A DNA stretch of 63,285 bases from Sphaerimonospora mesophila NBRC 14179 = JCM 3151 (GTDB taxonomy: Bacteria; Actinomycetota; Actinomycetes; Streptosporangiales; Streptosporangiaceae): positions 1-63,285 of the forward strand of contig BCRI01000025.1 of the NCBI GenBank assembly GCA_001552515.1, in the 5' to 3' direction. Shown here in pieces: positions 17,966 to 26,161 of the stretch (positions are counted from its first letter, which is position 1; every line of letters starts with the position of its first letter). The notes below the pieces were generated by a model that was not told where the DNA came from, made no database searches, and worked only from the letters and a program-made list of their open reading frames with translations. A program made the position numbers and the translations under genes.

Positions 17966-19078
17966 TCAGCGGCCCTGAGCGGCTCCCTCGGTTCCCCGGC
18001 GGGCTGTCCCGGGGAAGGTGAGCGGGCGGGCGAGTCTTGTGTGAAGGCGTGCCGCCTGCGCCGGAGTGACGAGATCGCGCAGCGCGAGCCACGCCGCCGC
18101 TCCCGCGCCGTCCCCCGCCACGGCGACCGCCACGTCCGGTTCGAGAAGGTCCCGTACGGCCCGCCGCACGGGACCTTCGCTTGTCAGCACGCTCCCGGCC
18201 AGCACCACGGGCGCGTCGTCACCATGGGTGTGGACCTCGAGGGCGGTGCGCGCGAGCCTCCGCGCGGCCTCCCGCACGATGCCGAGCGCGGGGGGATCGC
18301 GCTGCAGCGCCGCCCGGCTGACCAGCGGCGCCAGCTCGGCGAGCATGAGCGGAGGCCGCCCCTGCACGATTGTGGCAAGTCTGTCGACGATGTCCCCGCC
18401 TGACTCCGCCCCGTTCGTCAGGAGGTGCCGTACGACGAGATCGGTCAGCCGGCTCACCCCCCGCGGCACGTGAGGCACGTCCGCCAACTCCTGACCGGCG
18501 TCCGCCGCCCGGCGGACCGCATCCGCCCGTTCGGTGTGCCATGTCCTGCCCGCCCGGGCGGTCGCCTCGGCGAGTTCGCGTACGGCGAGGCGGCACGCGG
18601 CGCGGCCGAGCCAGAACGCCGATCCCTCGTCGCCGAGCTGCCAACCGAATCCGTCGGCCAGAGCGACGGGTGTGTGGTCAATAATTTTTGCCGAGATGGC
18701 TCCGGTGCCGGAGATCAGTACGGTTCCCGAGGGGGATGCGGAACCGGCGGCGAAGGCCACCACGACGTCGCCCACGACCCGCGGCGCGCACGTGAGGCCC
18801 GCGTCGGCGCACACGCGCTCGAACGTCGCCCGGACGGCGGCCTCGCGCAGCAGGCCGGATCCCGCCATCCCGACGACGACGGCCCGTACGTCCGCCGAAT
18901 CCTCCCCGCTCAGGGCATGCCGTACGGCTGCGCCCACGTGTGCGAAGGCGTCTGTGGGATCGAGTGCCATGGGATTGCCGCCGCCCGCCCTGCCGCGTCC
19001 GACGACGGTGCCGTCGAGTGTGCTCACCACCGCGCGAGACGACGTGCCTCCCGCGTCCACTCCAACGATCAGAGTCAT
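17966..19078 (-). CDS. BadF/BadG-type kinase, probable N-acetylglucosamine kinase
   Basis: 370 residues. The phosphate-binding motif VGVDAGGTSSRAVV starts at residue 5 and the second ATPase motif appears as VLISGTGAISAKI, as in the BcrAD/BadF ATPase family that includes NagK. It would phosphorylate an imported amino sugar in the cytoplasm. It is divergent from an RpiR regulator and a SIS protein, a standard amino-sugar arrangement. The internal sequence around 18680 repeats the AT-rich AATAATTTTT seen in the promoter. Confidence 0.82.
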   Translation of the reverse strand: MTLIVGVDAGGTSSRAVVSTLDGTVVGRGRAGGGNPMALDPTDAFAHVGAAVRHALSGEDSADVRAVVVGMAGSGLLREAAVRATFERVCADAGLTCAPRVVGDVVVAFAAGSASPSGTVLISGTGAISAKIIDHTPVALADGFGWQLGDEGSAFWLGRAACRLAVRELAEATARAGRTWHTERADAVRRAADAGQELADVPHVPRGVSRLTDLVVRHLLTNGAESGGDIVDRLATIVQGRPPLMLAELAPLVSRAALQRDPPALGIVREAARRLARTALEVHTHGDDAPVVLAGSVLTSEGPVRRAVRDLLEPDVAVAVAGDGAGAAAWLALRDLVTPAQAARLHTRLARPLTFPGTARRGTEGAAQGR

Positions 19079-19102
19079 GTAAAAAATTATTCACCGATTG
19101 TC

Positions 19103-19131
19103 TTGACGAAGCCAGTGTTCGAGCATAATTT
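19103..19131 (+). promoter_or_regulatory. Promoter of the RpiR–SIS operon with AT-rich operator-like flanks
   Basis: -35 TTGACG (19103–19108), 17-bp spacer, -10 TAATTT (19126–19131). AAAAAATTATTCA at 19081–19093 and CATAATTTTCA at 19124–19134 are related AT-rich arms flanking the promoter and probably bind the RpiR product (inference). Confidence 0.55.
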
Positions 19132-19160
19132 TCACCGCAAGGGCGAGATGGAGGAGCGAC

Positions 19161-20030
19161 GTGGATCTACTGGGCCGGATCCGAGCCGAGCAGCCGGAGC
19201 TGCCCGAGGCGCTGCGCCGGGTGGCGGAGCTGATTCTCAGCAATCCCGGCGAGGCCGCGCGATCGACGATCATCGACCTGGCGGAACGCAGCAGCACCTC
19301 GACCGCGACGGTCACCCGTTTCTGCCGGGCGCTGGGCTTCGGCGGCTACGCCGAGCTCAGGGTCGCGATCGCCACCGAGCAGGGCAGGGTCGCCCAGCAG
19401 ACATGGGAGACCGACATCGGCCAGGAGATCCTGCCCGGCGACAGTCTGGAGCGGGTGCTCGGCGTGGTGTCCGGGAACGACATCCGGCTCATCCAGGAGA
19501 CCGCGGCCCAGCTCGATCTCGCCGCGGTCGAGAAGGCCGCGGCCGCGATCTCACAGGCGGGCCGGGTCCTGCTGTTCGGCGTCTCCAGCAGTGCGGCGGT
19601 GGCCAGCGAGATGGAGTATCGCCTCCAGCGCATTCGGATCCCCACCTGGAGCAGGTCCGACGCGCACAGCGCGCTTACCGACGCCGCGCTGCTCGGCGAG
19701 GGCGACGTGGCCGTCGGCATCTCACACAGCGGCAGGACGCGCGAGGTGATCGAGGTGCTCGCCGAAGCGGGCAGCCACGGAGCGATCACGGTGGCGGTCA
19801 CCTCGCACCCGCGGTCGCCCCTGGCCGAGGTGGCCGAGCTGGTGCTCACGACGGCCAGCAAGGAGACCATGTTCAGGGGCGACGGTTTCGCGGCGATCCA
19901 CTCCCAGCTGCTCGTCCTCGACGTCGTTTACGTCTCGGTCGCGCAGCGCACCTACGAGCGCACCCGGCAGGCGTTCGACCTGACCTTCAGGGCCGTGGCC
20001 GGCCACCGGCTTCCCGAAGGAGACATGTGA
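19161..20030 (+). CDS. MurR/RpiR-family transcriptional regulator with SIS domain
   Basis: 289 residues from GTG 19161, preceded by GGAGGAGCG. The N-terminal HTH_6 domain (residues about 1–77) reads STIIDLAERSSTSTATVTRF; the SIS sugar-phosphate-binding domain follows (about 120–260; VLLFGVSSSAAVASEMEYRL, VGISHSGRTREVIEVL). It senses a phosphorylated sugar, likely the product of the adjacent kinase. Its stop overlaps the next start (TGATG). Confidence 0.92.
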   Translation: MDLLGRIRAEQPELPEALRRVAELILSNPGEAARSTIIDLAERSSTSTATVTRFCRALGFGGYAELRVAIATEQGRVAQQTWETDIGQEILPGDSLERVLGVVSGNDIRLIQETAAQLDLAAVEKAAAAISQAGRVLLFGVSSSAAVASEMEYRLQRIRIPTWSRSDAHSALTDAALLGEGDVAVGISHSGRTREVIEVLAEAGSHGAITVAVTSHPRSPLAEVAELVLTTASKETMFRGDGFAAIHSQLLVLDVVYVSVAQRTYERTRQAFDLTFRAVAGHRLPEGDM

Positions 20031-20779
20031 TGATCGACCCACGCCGCTACGCCGAGCACGTCGAAGGGCTGGTGCACACCATCCCCGCCGACCAGGCCAC
20101 GTCCATCAGGCGGGCGGCGGCCCTCGTCACGACGGCCCTCGGCAGGGGCGGCATCATCCAGGCATTCGGCTCAGGCCACTCCGAGGCGGTCGCCATGGAG
20201 ATCGTCGGCCGGGCCGGGGGCCTGGTTCCCACCAACCGGCTCGCACTCAGGGACATAGTCCTGTACGGCGGCGCCGACCCGAAAGAGCTCCAGCGCTACG
20301 ACCTGGAGCGCGACCCCGCCATCGCACACCGCATCCTGGACCTCGCGCCCGTCGAGGACCACGACCTGTTCGTCATCATCTCCAGCTCGGGCGTCAACGG
20401 TGTCGTCATCGAGCTCGCCACCCTCGTGAAGGAGCGCGGTCACGACCTGATCGCGATCACTTCCCTGCAGCACAGCTCGGCGGTCTCCCCGAAACACCCC
20501 TCGGGCCGCAAACTGTGCGACCTCGCCGACGTCGTCCTCGACAACCGGGCTCCGTACGGCGACGCCGTGCTCCCGCTGCCCGGTGGAGGAGCCGTCGGAG
20601 CCGTCTCCACCATCACCTCCGCCCTGCTCGTCCAGCTCGTGATCGCCGAGGCGGTACGTGAGCTGCTCGCCGCAGGACAGGTGCCGCCGGTCTACCTGTC
20701 GGCGAACGTTCCCGAGGGCGACGCGCACAACCTCGCCATCGAGGCCCGCTACGCCGGCCGGATCCGCCGGGGCGCCTGA
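20030..20779 (+). CDS. SIS-domain protein (sugar isomerase type)
   Basis: 249 residues. The SIS motif GRGGIIQAFGSGHSEAVAME is near residue 40; FVIISSSGVNGVVIELA marks the second phosphosugar loop. The protein is of the 'sugar isomerase domain' class that accompanies amino-sugar uptake clusters; acting on a GlcNAc-type 6-phosphate is an inference. It is translationally coupled to rpiR, with an alternative GTG one codon upstream. Confidence 0.85.
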   Translation: MIDPRRYAEHVEGLVHTIPADQATSIRRAAALVTTALGRGGIIQAFGSGHSEAVAMEIVGRAGGLVPTNRLALRDIVLYGGADPKELQRYDLERDPAIAHRILDLAPVEDHDLFVIISSSGVNGVVIELATLVKERGHDLIAITSLQHSSAVSPKHPSGRKLCDLADVVLDNRAPYGDAVLPLPGGGAVGAVSTITSALLVQLVIAEAVRELLAAGQVPPVYLSANVPEGDAHNLAIEARYAGRIRRGA

Positions 20780-20863
20780 CCCGTCTCGGGGGAATCCCGG
20801 TCGAGGCCCGCACCGCCGGGGGAGGCGGCCCCGACCCGGTCACCGACGGCGGCCCTCGCCGCC

Positions 20864-20948
20864 GTGCCGTACAACCAGCCGTGCCGTACAACCAGCCGTG
20901 CCGTACAACCAGCCATGTCGTACAACCAGCCGTGCCGTACAACCACTC
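20864..20948 (+). repeat. 17-bp tandem repeat, five units
   Basis: Unit GTGCCGTACAACCAGCC: units 1–3 identical, unit 4 with two changes, unit 5 diverged at its end. It lies between the SIS gene stop and the ribosome-binding site of the CBM3–GH16 gene, 27 bp before its ATG. It could be an operator array, a phase-variable spacer or a transcript feature. Confidence 0.85.
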
Positions 20949-20975
20949 GGGGGTCCCCGCAAAGGAGATCACTTC

Positions 20976-22367
20976 ATGTCCCGACATTTCCTGAAGGTTC
21001 TGCTGGCCTTAGTCCTCCCGGTCTCCCTCGCCTGCATCGCCCTCGCGACGCCGGCCTCCGCCGTCCAGTCGGTGCGCCTGCAGTACAAGAACAGCTCGAC
21101 CGGCGCCACCACCGCGCAGGCCGAGCCGTGGTTCAAACTCGTCAACACCGGCACCGAGTCCATTCCGCTCAACCAGGTGAAGATCCGCTACTACTTCCGT
21201 GGGGAGACGACCTACCGCTTCGCCTGCTCGTGGGCCGTGGTCGGCTGCTCGACGGTGACGGGACGGTTCGTCGACCTCGCCACCCCTGTGCCGACAGCCG
21301 ATCGCTACCTGGAGGTCGGCTTCACCTCGGGGACCCTCGCGGCCGGTGCGAACACCGGAGACATGCAGCTGCGCTTCTACCGTGCCGACTGGCAGAACTT
21401 CTCCCAGAGTGACGACTACTCCTTCGGCACCCAGACCGCTTACGCCGACTGGAACAAGGTGGCGGTGTTCGTGAACGGAAAGCTCGCCTGGGGCATTCCC
21501 GCGGCCGGCGGTGACGACCCGTCGCCGAGCCCGTCGCCCAGCCCCTCGGACGATCCCGGCACCGGCCAGGGCGTCCTCTTCGACGACTTCGCCTACACCG
21601 GTTCCGCCGACCCGCGCCTGGCCCAGCGTGGTTGGACGGTGCGCTCCAGCTCCGGTGGTCCCGGTGTGCCCGGCGCCACCTGGTCGCCCGCCGCCGTGAC
21701 CTTCCCCACGGTCGACGGCGGCCAGGTGCTCCAGCTCGCCTCTTCCACCAACGGCACCGGCTCGGGCACCGTCCAGACCGAGCTTTCGACCACCGACCGC
21801 AAGTTCTTCGAGGGCACCTACGCCGCCCGGGTGAAGTTCAGCGACGCCCCGGTCAGCGGCCCCGACGGCGAACACATCGTGCAGACCTTCTTCACGATCA
21901 CCCCGCTGGCCCACGACCTCGACCCCGACTACGGTGAGCTCGACTTCGAGTACCTCCCCAACGGCGGATGGGGCGAGCCGGGCAACATCATGTACGCCAC
22001 CAGCTGGGAGACCTACCGGAACGACCCCTGGCTGGCCGTCAACACCCACACCGAGGAGCGGGCGAGCTTCGCCGGGTGGCACGACCTGGTGATCCAGGTC
22101 GCCGGGGGCCGGATCAAGTACTACATCGACGGACGCCTGTTCGCCGACCACGGCGGCGATCACTACCCCGAGACGCCCATGTGGATCATGTTCAACCAGT
22201 GGTTCATCGACCTGCAGGGCGGCAGCACCCCGCGCACCTACCACCAGCAGGTCGACTGGGTCTACTACAGCAAGGGCGAGGTCGTCTCGCCCGCCGAGGT
22301 GGGCAACAGGGTCGGCGCTTTCCGCGCCGCCTCCACCACGTTCACCGACACGGTTCCCAACTCCTGA
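20976..22367 (+). CDS. Secreted glycosidase with CBM3 and GH16-type domain
   Basis: 463 residues. AAAGGAG precedes the ATG. Signal peptide ends at ASA near residue 28. A CBM3 cellulose-binding module follows (VRLQYKNSSTGATT… VKIRYYF; about 29–175), then a DPSPSPSPSPSDD linker and a GH16-like jelly roll (about 205–450). The GH16 ExDxE pattern is present as Glu321-Leu-Asp323-Phe-Glu325. GH16 enzymes cut beta-1,3/1,4-glucans or galactans; the exact substrate is unclear. Its position directly before a sugar importer suggests that the products are taken up by that system. Confidence 0.85.
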   Translation: MSRHFLKVLLALVLPVSLACIALATPASAVQSVRLQYKNSSTGATTAQAEPWFKLVNTGTESIPLNQVKIRYYFRGETTYRFACSWAVVGCSTVTGRFVDLATPVPTADRYLEVGFTSGTLAAGANTGDMQLRFYRADWQNFSQSDDYSFGTQTAYADWNKVAVFVNGKLAWGIPAAGGDDPSPSPSPSPSDDPGTGQGVLFDDFAYTGSADPRLAQRGWTVRSSSGGPGVPGATWSPAAVTFPTVDGGQVLQLASSTNGTGSGTVQTELSTTDRKFFEGTYAARVKFSDAPVSGPDGEHIVQTFFTITPLAHDLDPDYGELDFEYLPNGGWGEPGNIMYATSWETYRNDPWLAVNTHTEERASFAGWHDLVIQVAGGRIKYYIDGRLFADHGGDHYPETPMWIMFNQWFIDLQGGSTPRTYHQQVDWVYYSKGEVVSPAEVGNRVGAFRAASTTFTDTVPNS

Positions 22368-22463
22368 GCCACCGTGCGGCTCGCGCCATCCGGCGTGAGC
22401 CGCACTCCATACTTTTTCGCCCCAAGGCCGACGCCAGTCGTACCCCCCGAAAAGAGAAGCACC

Positions 22464-23732
22464 ATGAAGCACCGCCTCCTGGCCGCAGCGGCCGCTCTCG
22501 TCATGACCGCGGGCGTCGGCGCCTGTGGTTCCGGCGAGTCGTCCGACGGCGCCCCTACCGGCGCGGGACCGACCAAGCTCACCGTCTGGATCATGGACGG
22601 CAGCGTCACGGACGAGCTGCTCGAACAGTTCGAGACCGAGTACGAATCCGCGCACGAGGACGTCGACCTCGACATCCAGATCCAGGCATGGGACGGCATC
22701 GGCGAGCGCGTCACCGCCGCGCTGGCCAGCACCGACGCGCCGGATGTGATCGAAGTCGGTAACACCCAGGTCGCGCAGTACTCCTCGAGCGGCGGGGTCA
22801 AGGACCTCACCGACAAGATCGCCGACCTTGGGGGTACGGACTGGATCCCCGGCCTGGCCCAGCCCGGCAACATCGACGGCAGGCAGTACGGCATCCCCTG
22901 GTACGCGGCGAACCGCGTCGTCATCTACAACAAGGACCTGTTCGCCAAGGCCGGGATCGACTCCCCGCCCAAGACCCGTGAGGAGTGGCTGGCCGACACC
23001 GCCAAGTTGAACACGGGCGGCGACCAGGGCATCTATCTGACCGGGCAGACCTGGTACGTGCTGGCCGGGTTCATCTGGGACGAGGGCGGCGATCTCGCCG
23101 TGAAGGACGGCGACCGGTGGAAGGGCGCGCTCGACACGCCCCAGGCACTGGCCGGCATGGACTTCTACGCGAAGCTCCAGGCGCTCGGCAAGGGCCCGAA
23201 GGACGCCGACGAGGCCAACCCGCCGCAGCACGAGGTCTTCGCGAAGGGCAAGGTCGCGCAGATGATCAGCGTGCCCGGCGGCGCCGCCCGAGTGCTGGAG
23301 GTGGAGCCCGGGATGAAGGACAAGATGGGCTTCTTCCCCATCCCCGGCAAGACCGCCGACAAGCCGGGCGCGGTGTTCACGGGTGGCTCGGACCTGATCA
23401 TCCCCGAGGCGTCCAGGCACCAGGATGCCGCCTACGAGGTCGTCAAGGCACTGACCGGCGAGAAGTTCCAGAGCGACCTGGCCAAGGCGATGAGCTTCGT
23501 GCCGAACAGGACGTCGCTGGCGCATGTGCTCGACTCGAACGAGGGGACCGCCGCGATGGCCGCGGGCGCCGCCAACGGCAGGGCCACCCCGAACACCCCG
23601 AACTGGGCCGCCGTCGAGGCCACCCAGGTCGTCAAGCAGTACATGACCGCGGTGCTCACCGGTGGAGACCCCGCCGCCGAGGCGCGCAAGACCTCCGAGG
23701 CCATCACCTCGACGCTCAACAACGGCTCCTGA
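22464..23732 (+). CDS. Sugar ABC transporter substrate-binding lipoprotein (family 1)
   Basis: 422 residues from ATG 22464 (AAAGAGAAG upstream). Lipobox GVGACGS with Cys at about residue 21. The body is SBP_bac_1: LTVWIMDGSVTDELLEQFE, later YGIPWYAANRVVIYNKDLF. It binds an oligosaccharide outside the membrane. It lies between the GH16 gene and two permease genes. No ATPase gene is present, so a shared MsiK-type ATPase is expected. Confidence 0.92.
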   Translation: MKHRLLAAAAALVMTAGVGACGSGESSDGAPTGAGPTKLTVWIMDGSVTDELLEQFETEYESAHEDVDLDIQIQAWDGIGERVTAALASTDAPDVIEVGNTQVAQYSSSGGVKDLTDKIADLGGTDWIPGLAQPGNIDGRQYGIPWYAANRVVIYNKDLFAKAGIDSPPKTREEWLADTAKLNTGGDQGIYLTGQTWYVLAGFIWDEGGDLAVKDGDRWKGALDTPQALAGMDFYAKLQALGKGPKDADEANPPQHEVFAKGKVAQMISVPGGAARVLEVEPGMKDKMGFFPIPGKTADKPGAVFTGGSDLIIPEASRHQDAAYEVVKALTGEKFQSDLAKAMSFVPNRTSLAHVLDSNEGTAAMAAGAANGRATPNTPNWAAVEATQVVKQYMTAVLTGGDPAAEARKTSEAITSTLNNGS

Positions 23733-23790
23733 ACGACCCCGCGTCGCCCGGCCGCACGCCGGGCGACGCCCGAAACGGAGGGAGGGCGCC

Positions 23791-24765
23791 GTGCCCACCG
23801 TCCACGCCCCCACCCGGGAAGCAGGAGCCGACCACCGACCCGCGACGCCACCCGTCATTCGCGCCGGAGGCCGACGGATTTCGCGGGCGTGGCCGTACCT
23901 GCTGATCGCCCCGGCCGTGGCCGGGGGCGTGTTCCTCCTGCTCTACCCGCTGCTGCGGGCCGCCCTGATCTCCTTCCAGCACTTCAGGATGGGCGAGCTG
24001 ATCAGGGGCGGCGCCGCCTTCATCGGCCTGGACAACTACCGGGAACTGCTGGCCGCCGGCGAGTTCTGGGCCGTGGTGCTGCGCACCTTCGTCTGGACCG
24101 CGATCAATGTGGTGCTCATCGTGGGCATCTCGACCGGCATAGCGCTGATGCTGGTACGGCTCGGTCGCCGTATGCGTACGGCCCTGATGAGCGTGCTCGC
24201 GCTGGTCTGGGCCACTCCGATCATCGCGGCGACGACGGTCTTCCAGTGGCTGTTCCAGTCGCGGCTCGGCATCGTCAACTGGCTGCTCGTGCGTGTCGGG
24301 TTCGACTCCTTCGAGGGATACTCCTGGTTCGCGAACGGCACGACCATGTTCGGCGTGCTGGTCGTCCTGGTGGTCTGGCAGTCGGTGCCGTTCGCGGCAC
24401 TCACTCTCTACGCGGGCCTGACCACGATCCCGGTCGAGCTCTACGAGTCGGCCAGGCTCGACGGCGCGGGCGGATGGCAGGTCTTCCGGCAGATCACCTT
24501 TCCGATCCTGCGCCCGATGTTCGCTCTGATCACGTCTCTGGAGGTGATCTGGGTCTTCAAGTGCTTCCCGCAGATCTGGGTGCTCAGCCAGGGCGGCCCC
24601 GACGGCGCGACGACCACCCTGCCCGTCTACGCCTTCAAGATCGCTCGGGCGCTGCACCGCTACGACCTCGGCTCGGCCGTGGCCATCCTCACCGTCGTCA
24701 TCCTCACCGTCGCTCTCGTCGGCAACCTGCGGCGGATGCTCAAGCAGGAAGGAGCCGACACGTGA
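23791..24765 (+). CDS. Sugar ABC transporter permease (MalF/UgpA type)
   Basis: 324 residues from GTG 23791, which has GGAGGGAG upstream; an earlier in-frame start would overlap the binding-protein gene. Six membrane segments begin with YLLIAPAVAGGVFLLLYPLL. The EAA loop appears as YESARLDGAGGWQVFRQITF. Its TGA overlaps the next GTG (GTGA), so the two permeases are coupled. Confidence 0.92.
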   Translation: MPTVHAPTREAGADHRPATPPVIRAGGRRISRAWPYLLIAPAVAGGVFLLLYPLLRAALISFQHFRMGELIRGGAAFIGLDNYRELLAAGEFWAVVLRTFVWTAINVVLIVGISTGIALMLVRLGRRMRTALMSVLALVWATPIIAATTVFQWLFQSRLGIVNWLLVRVGFDSFEGYSWFANGTTMFGVLVVLVVWQSVPFAALTLYAGLTTIPVELYESARLDGAGGWQVFRQITFPILRPMFALITSLEVIWVFKCFPQIWVLSQGGPDGATTTLPVYAFKIARALHRYDLGSAVAILTVVILTVALVGNLRRMLKQEGADT

Positions 24766-25586
24766 GACCACGCCGGATCGCGCTCAACACCGCGGCCCTC
24801 GCCGTCCTCGCCGTGATGATCTTCCCCGTCTACTGGATGGTCGTCACCTCGTTCAAATCGGCCACCGACATCCAATCCGAGACGCCCACCCTGTGGCCCG
24901 CGCATCCGACGATCGAGCACTTCGCCACGGCCGTCGGCGCCGACGGGTTCTGGACGTTCTGGCGCAACAGCCTGATCGTGACCGGCGGCGCCGTCTTGAT
25001 CGCGCTCGTCGTCTCGCTCCTTGCCGCGTTCGCGGTCGCGCGGATGCGCTGGAAGGGGAGGGGGCCGTTCATCGTGGCGGTCTTCGCCGCGCAGATGGCG
25101 CCTTGGGAGGCATTGCTCGTGCCGATGTTCATCATCGCCCGCGACAGCGATCTCCTGGACTCGCTCGCCATGCTGACCGGTGTGTACTTCACGATCACGA
25201 TGCCGTTCACGATCGTGACGCTTCGCGGCTTTCTGGCCGCCATCCCGGTCGAAATCGAGGAGGCGGCGCTGGTCGATGGATGCACCCGGTCGGCCGCCTT
25301 CCGCAGGGTGATCTTCCCGCTTCTCGCGCCCGGCCTGATGGCGACTTCGCTGTTCGGCTTCATCACCGCCTGGAACGAGTTCGCGTTCGTGAACGTCCTG
25401 ATCATCAAGGATCAGGACAGGCGGACGCTGCCGGTGTGGCTGTCGTCCTTCCGCGACGTGTTCGGCGCCGACTGGGGGGCCACCATGGCGGCGGCCACGC
25501 TGTTCGCCCTGCCCGTTCTCATCGTCTTCCTGTTCCTGCAGCGCAGGGTGGGTACGGGAATGGTCGCCGGGGCGGTCAAGGGGTGA
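24762..25586 (+). CDS. Sugar ABC transporter permease (MalG/UgpE type)
   Basis: 274 residues from the GTG at 24762. N-terminal helix AALAVLAVMIFPVYWMVVTS, then the EAA loop IEEAALVDGCTRSAAFRRVI. It completes the importer with the preceding permease. No ATPase follows; the next gene is convergent. Confidence 0.92.
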   Translation: MRPRRIALNTAALAVLAVMIFPVYWMVVTSFKSATDIQSETPTLWPAHPTIEHFATAVGADGFWTFWRNSLIVTGGAVLIALVVSLLAAFAVARMRWKGRGPFIVAVFAAQMAPWEALLVPMFIIARDSDLLDSLAMLTGVYFTITMPFTIVTLRGFLAAIPVEIEEAALVDGCTRSAAFRRVIFPLLAPGLMATSLFGFITAWNEFAFVNVLIIKDQDRRTLPVWLSSFRDVFGADWGATMAAATLFALPVLIVFLFLQRRVGTGMVAGAVKG

Positions 25587-25648
25587 TCCGGCGCAGGCGG
25601 CGGTGTGCCAGGACGTCGGCGATGAGGCCTTTCCATGGGCTGACGTAC

Positions 25649-25704
25649 GCGGCGCTTCGCCTCCGCGTGCCCGTCAGCGGCGCTTCGCCTCCGCGTGTCC
25701 GTCA
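25649..25704 (-). repeat. 28-bp tandem duplication beginning at the arsR stop codon
   Basis: 25677–25704 and 25649–25676 are identical apart from one base. On the minus strand each unit begins with TGA; the first of these is the stop codon of the ArsR-type gene. Because the period is 28, the second TGA falls in another frame. Confidence 0.85.
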
Positions 25705-26097
25705 GCAGCAGAAGCACAGGTAATCCCGCAGGTCGGTGAGCATGCGCATCGCGCGTTCACGGTCGCCGCGATACAGCACTTCCTTGCCATCACGGCGGGA
25801 GGTGACGATGCCGCCGCGGCGGAGCAGGGCGAGTTGCTGGGAAGCCGTGGACTGGCTGATGCCCGCGTGTTCGGCGACCTGGCCGACCGACAGTTCTGCG
25901 CCACGTGCGAACAGCAGCATGATCTGCTGGCGGCCCGGGCTGGCCAGGGCCTTGAGGAAGTCGTGGACGTCCTGGCCGAGTTCCGGCACCGTGCACGGGT
26001 CGCCGCACCCGCAGCCCGGCCCGGCGGCCGGCGGTGTGCAGGGGACGGTGCTTTCCGCGTCGCCGACGGTGTCGCGGGGTGTTGTCGTCTCGGCCAT
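25702..26097 (-). CDS. ArsR-family regulator with Cys-rich termini
   Basis: 131 residues. Winged HTH: FLKALASPGRQQIMLLFARG, then SVGQVAEHAGISQSTASQQL. Cysteines cluster at both ends: CGCGDPC near residue 30 and a terminal CFCC. These are likely thiol ligands for arsenite or another soft metal and are arranged differently from the second ArsR at 28008. It is divergent from the ArsO-like gene, with an AT-rich operator region between them. Confidence 0.85.
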   Translation of the reverse strand: MAETTTPRDTVGDAESTVPCTPPAAGPGCGCGDPCTVPELGQDVHDFLKALASPGRQQIMLLFARGAELSVGQVAEHAGISQSTASQQLALLRRGGIVTSRRDGKEVLYRGDRERAMRMLTDLRDYLCFCC

Positions 26098-26127
26098 CTC
26101 ATCCTCCTGAGGCGCACCCTACTGCTC

Positions 26128-26161
26128 GCATCGTCATATTGACATATTAGAAGATGACGAT
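26128..26161. promoter_or_regulatory. Divergent ArsR-type operator/promoter region
   Basis: TCATATTGACATATTAG at about 26130–26147 and GATGACGATATG around 26152 form AT-rich inverted arms (CATATTGACATATT), much lower in GC than the surroundings. This suits ArsR-family binding between the regulator and the oxidoreductase. Confidence 0.5.

Noticed and set aside
20864-20948. 17-bp repeat array as a CRISPR
   Set aside because: Units are adjacent with no spacers, too short, and no cas genes are present.
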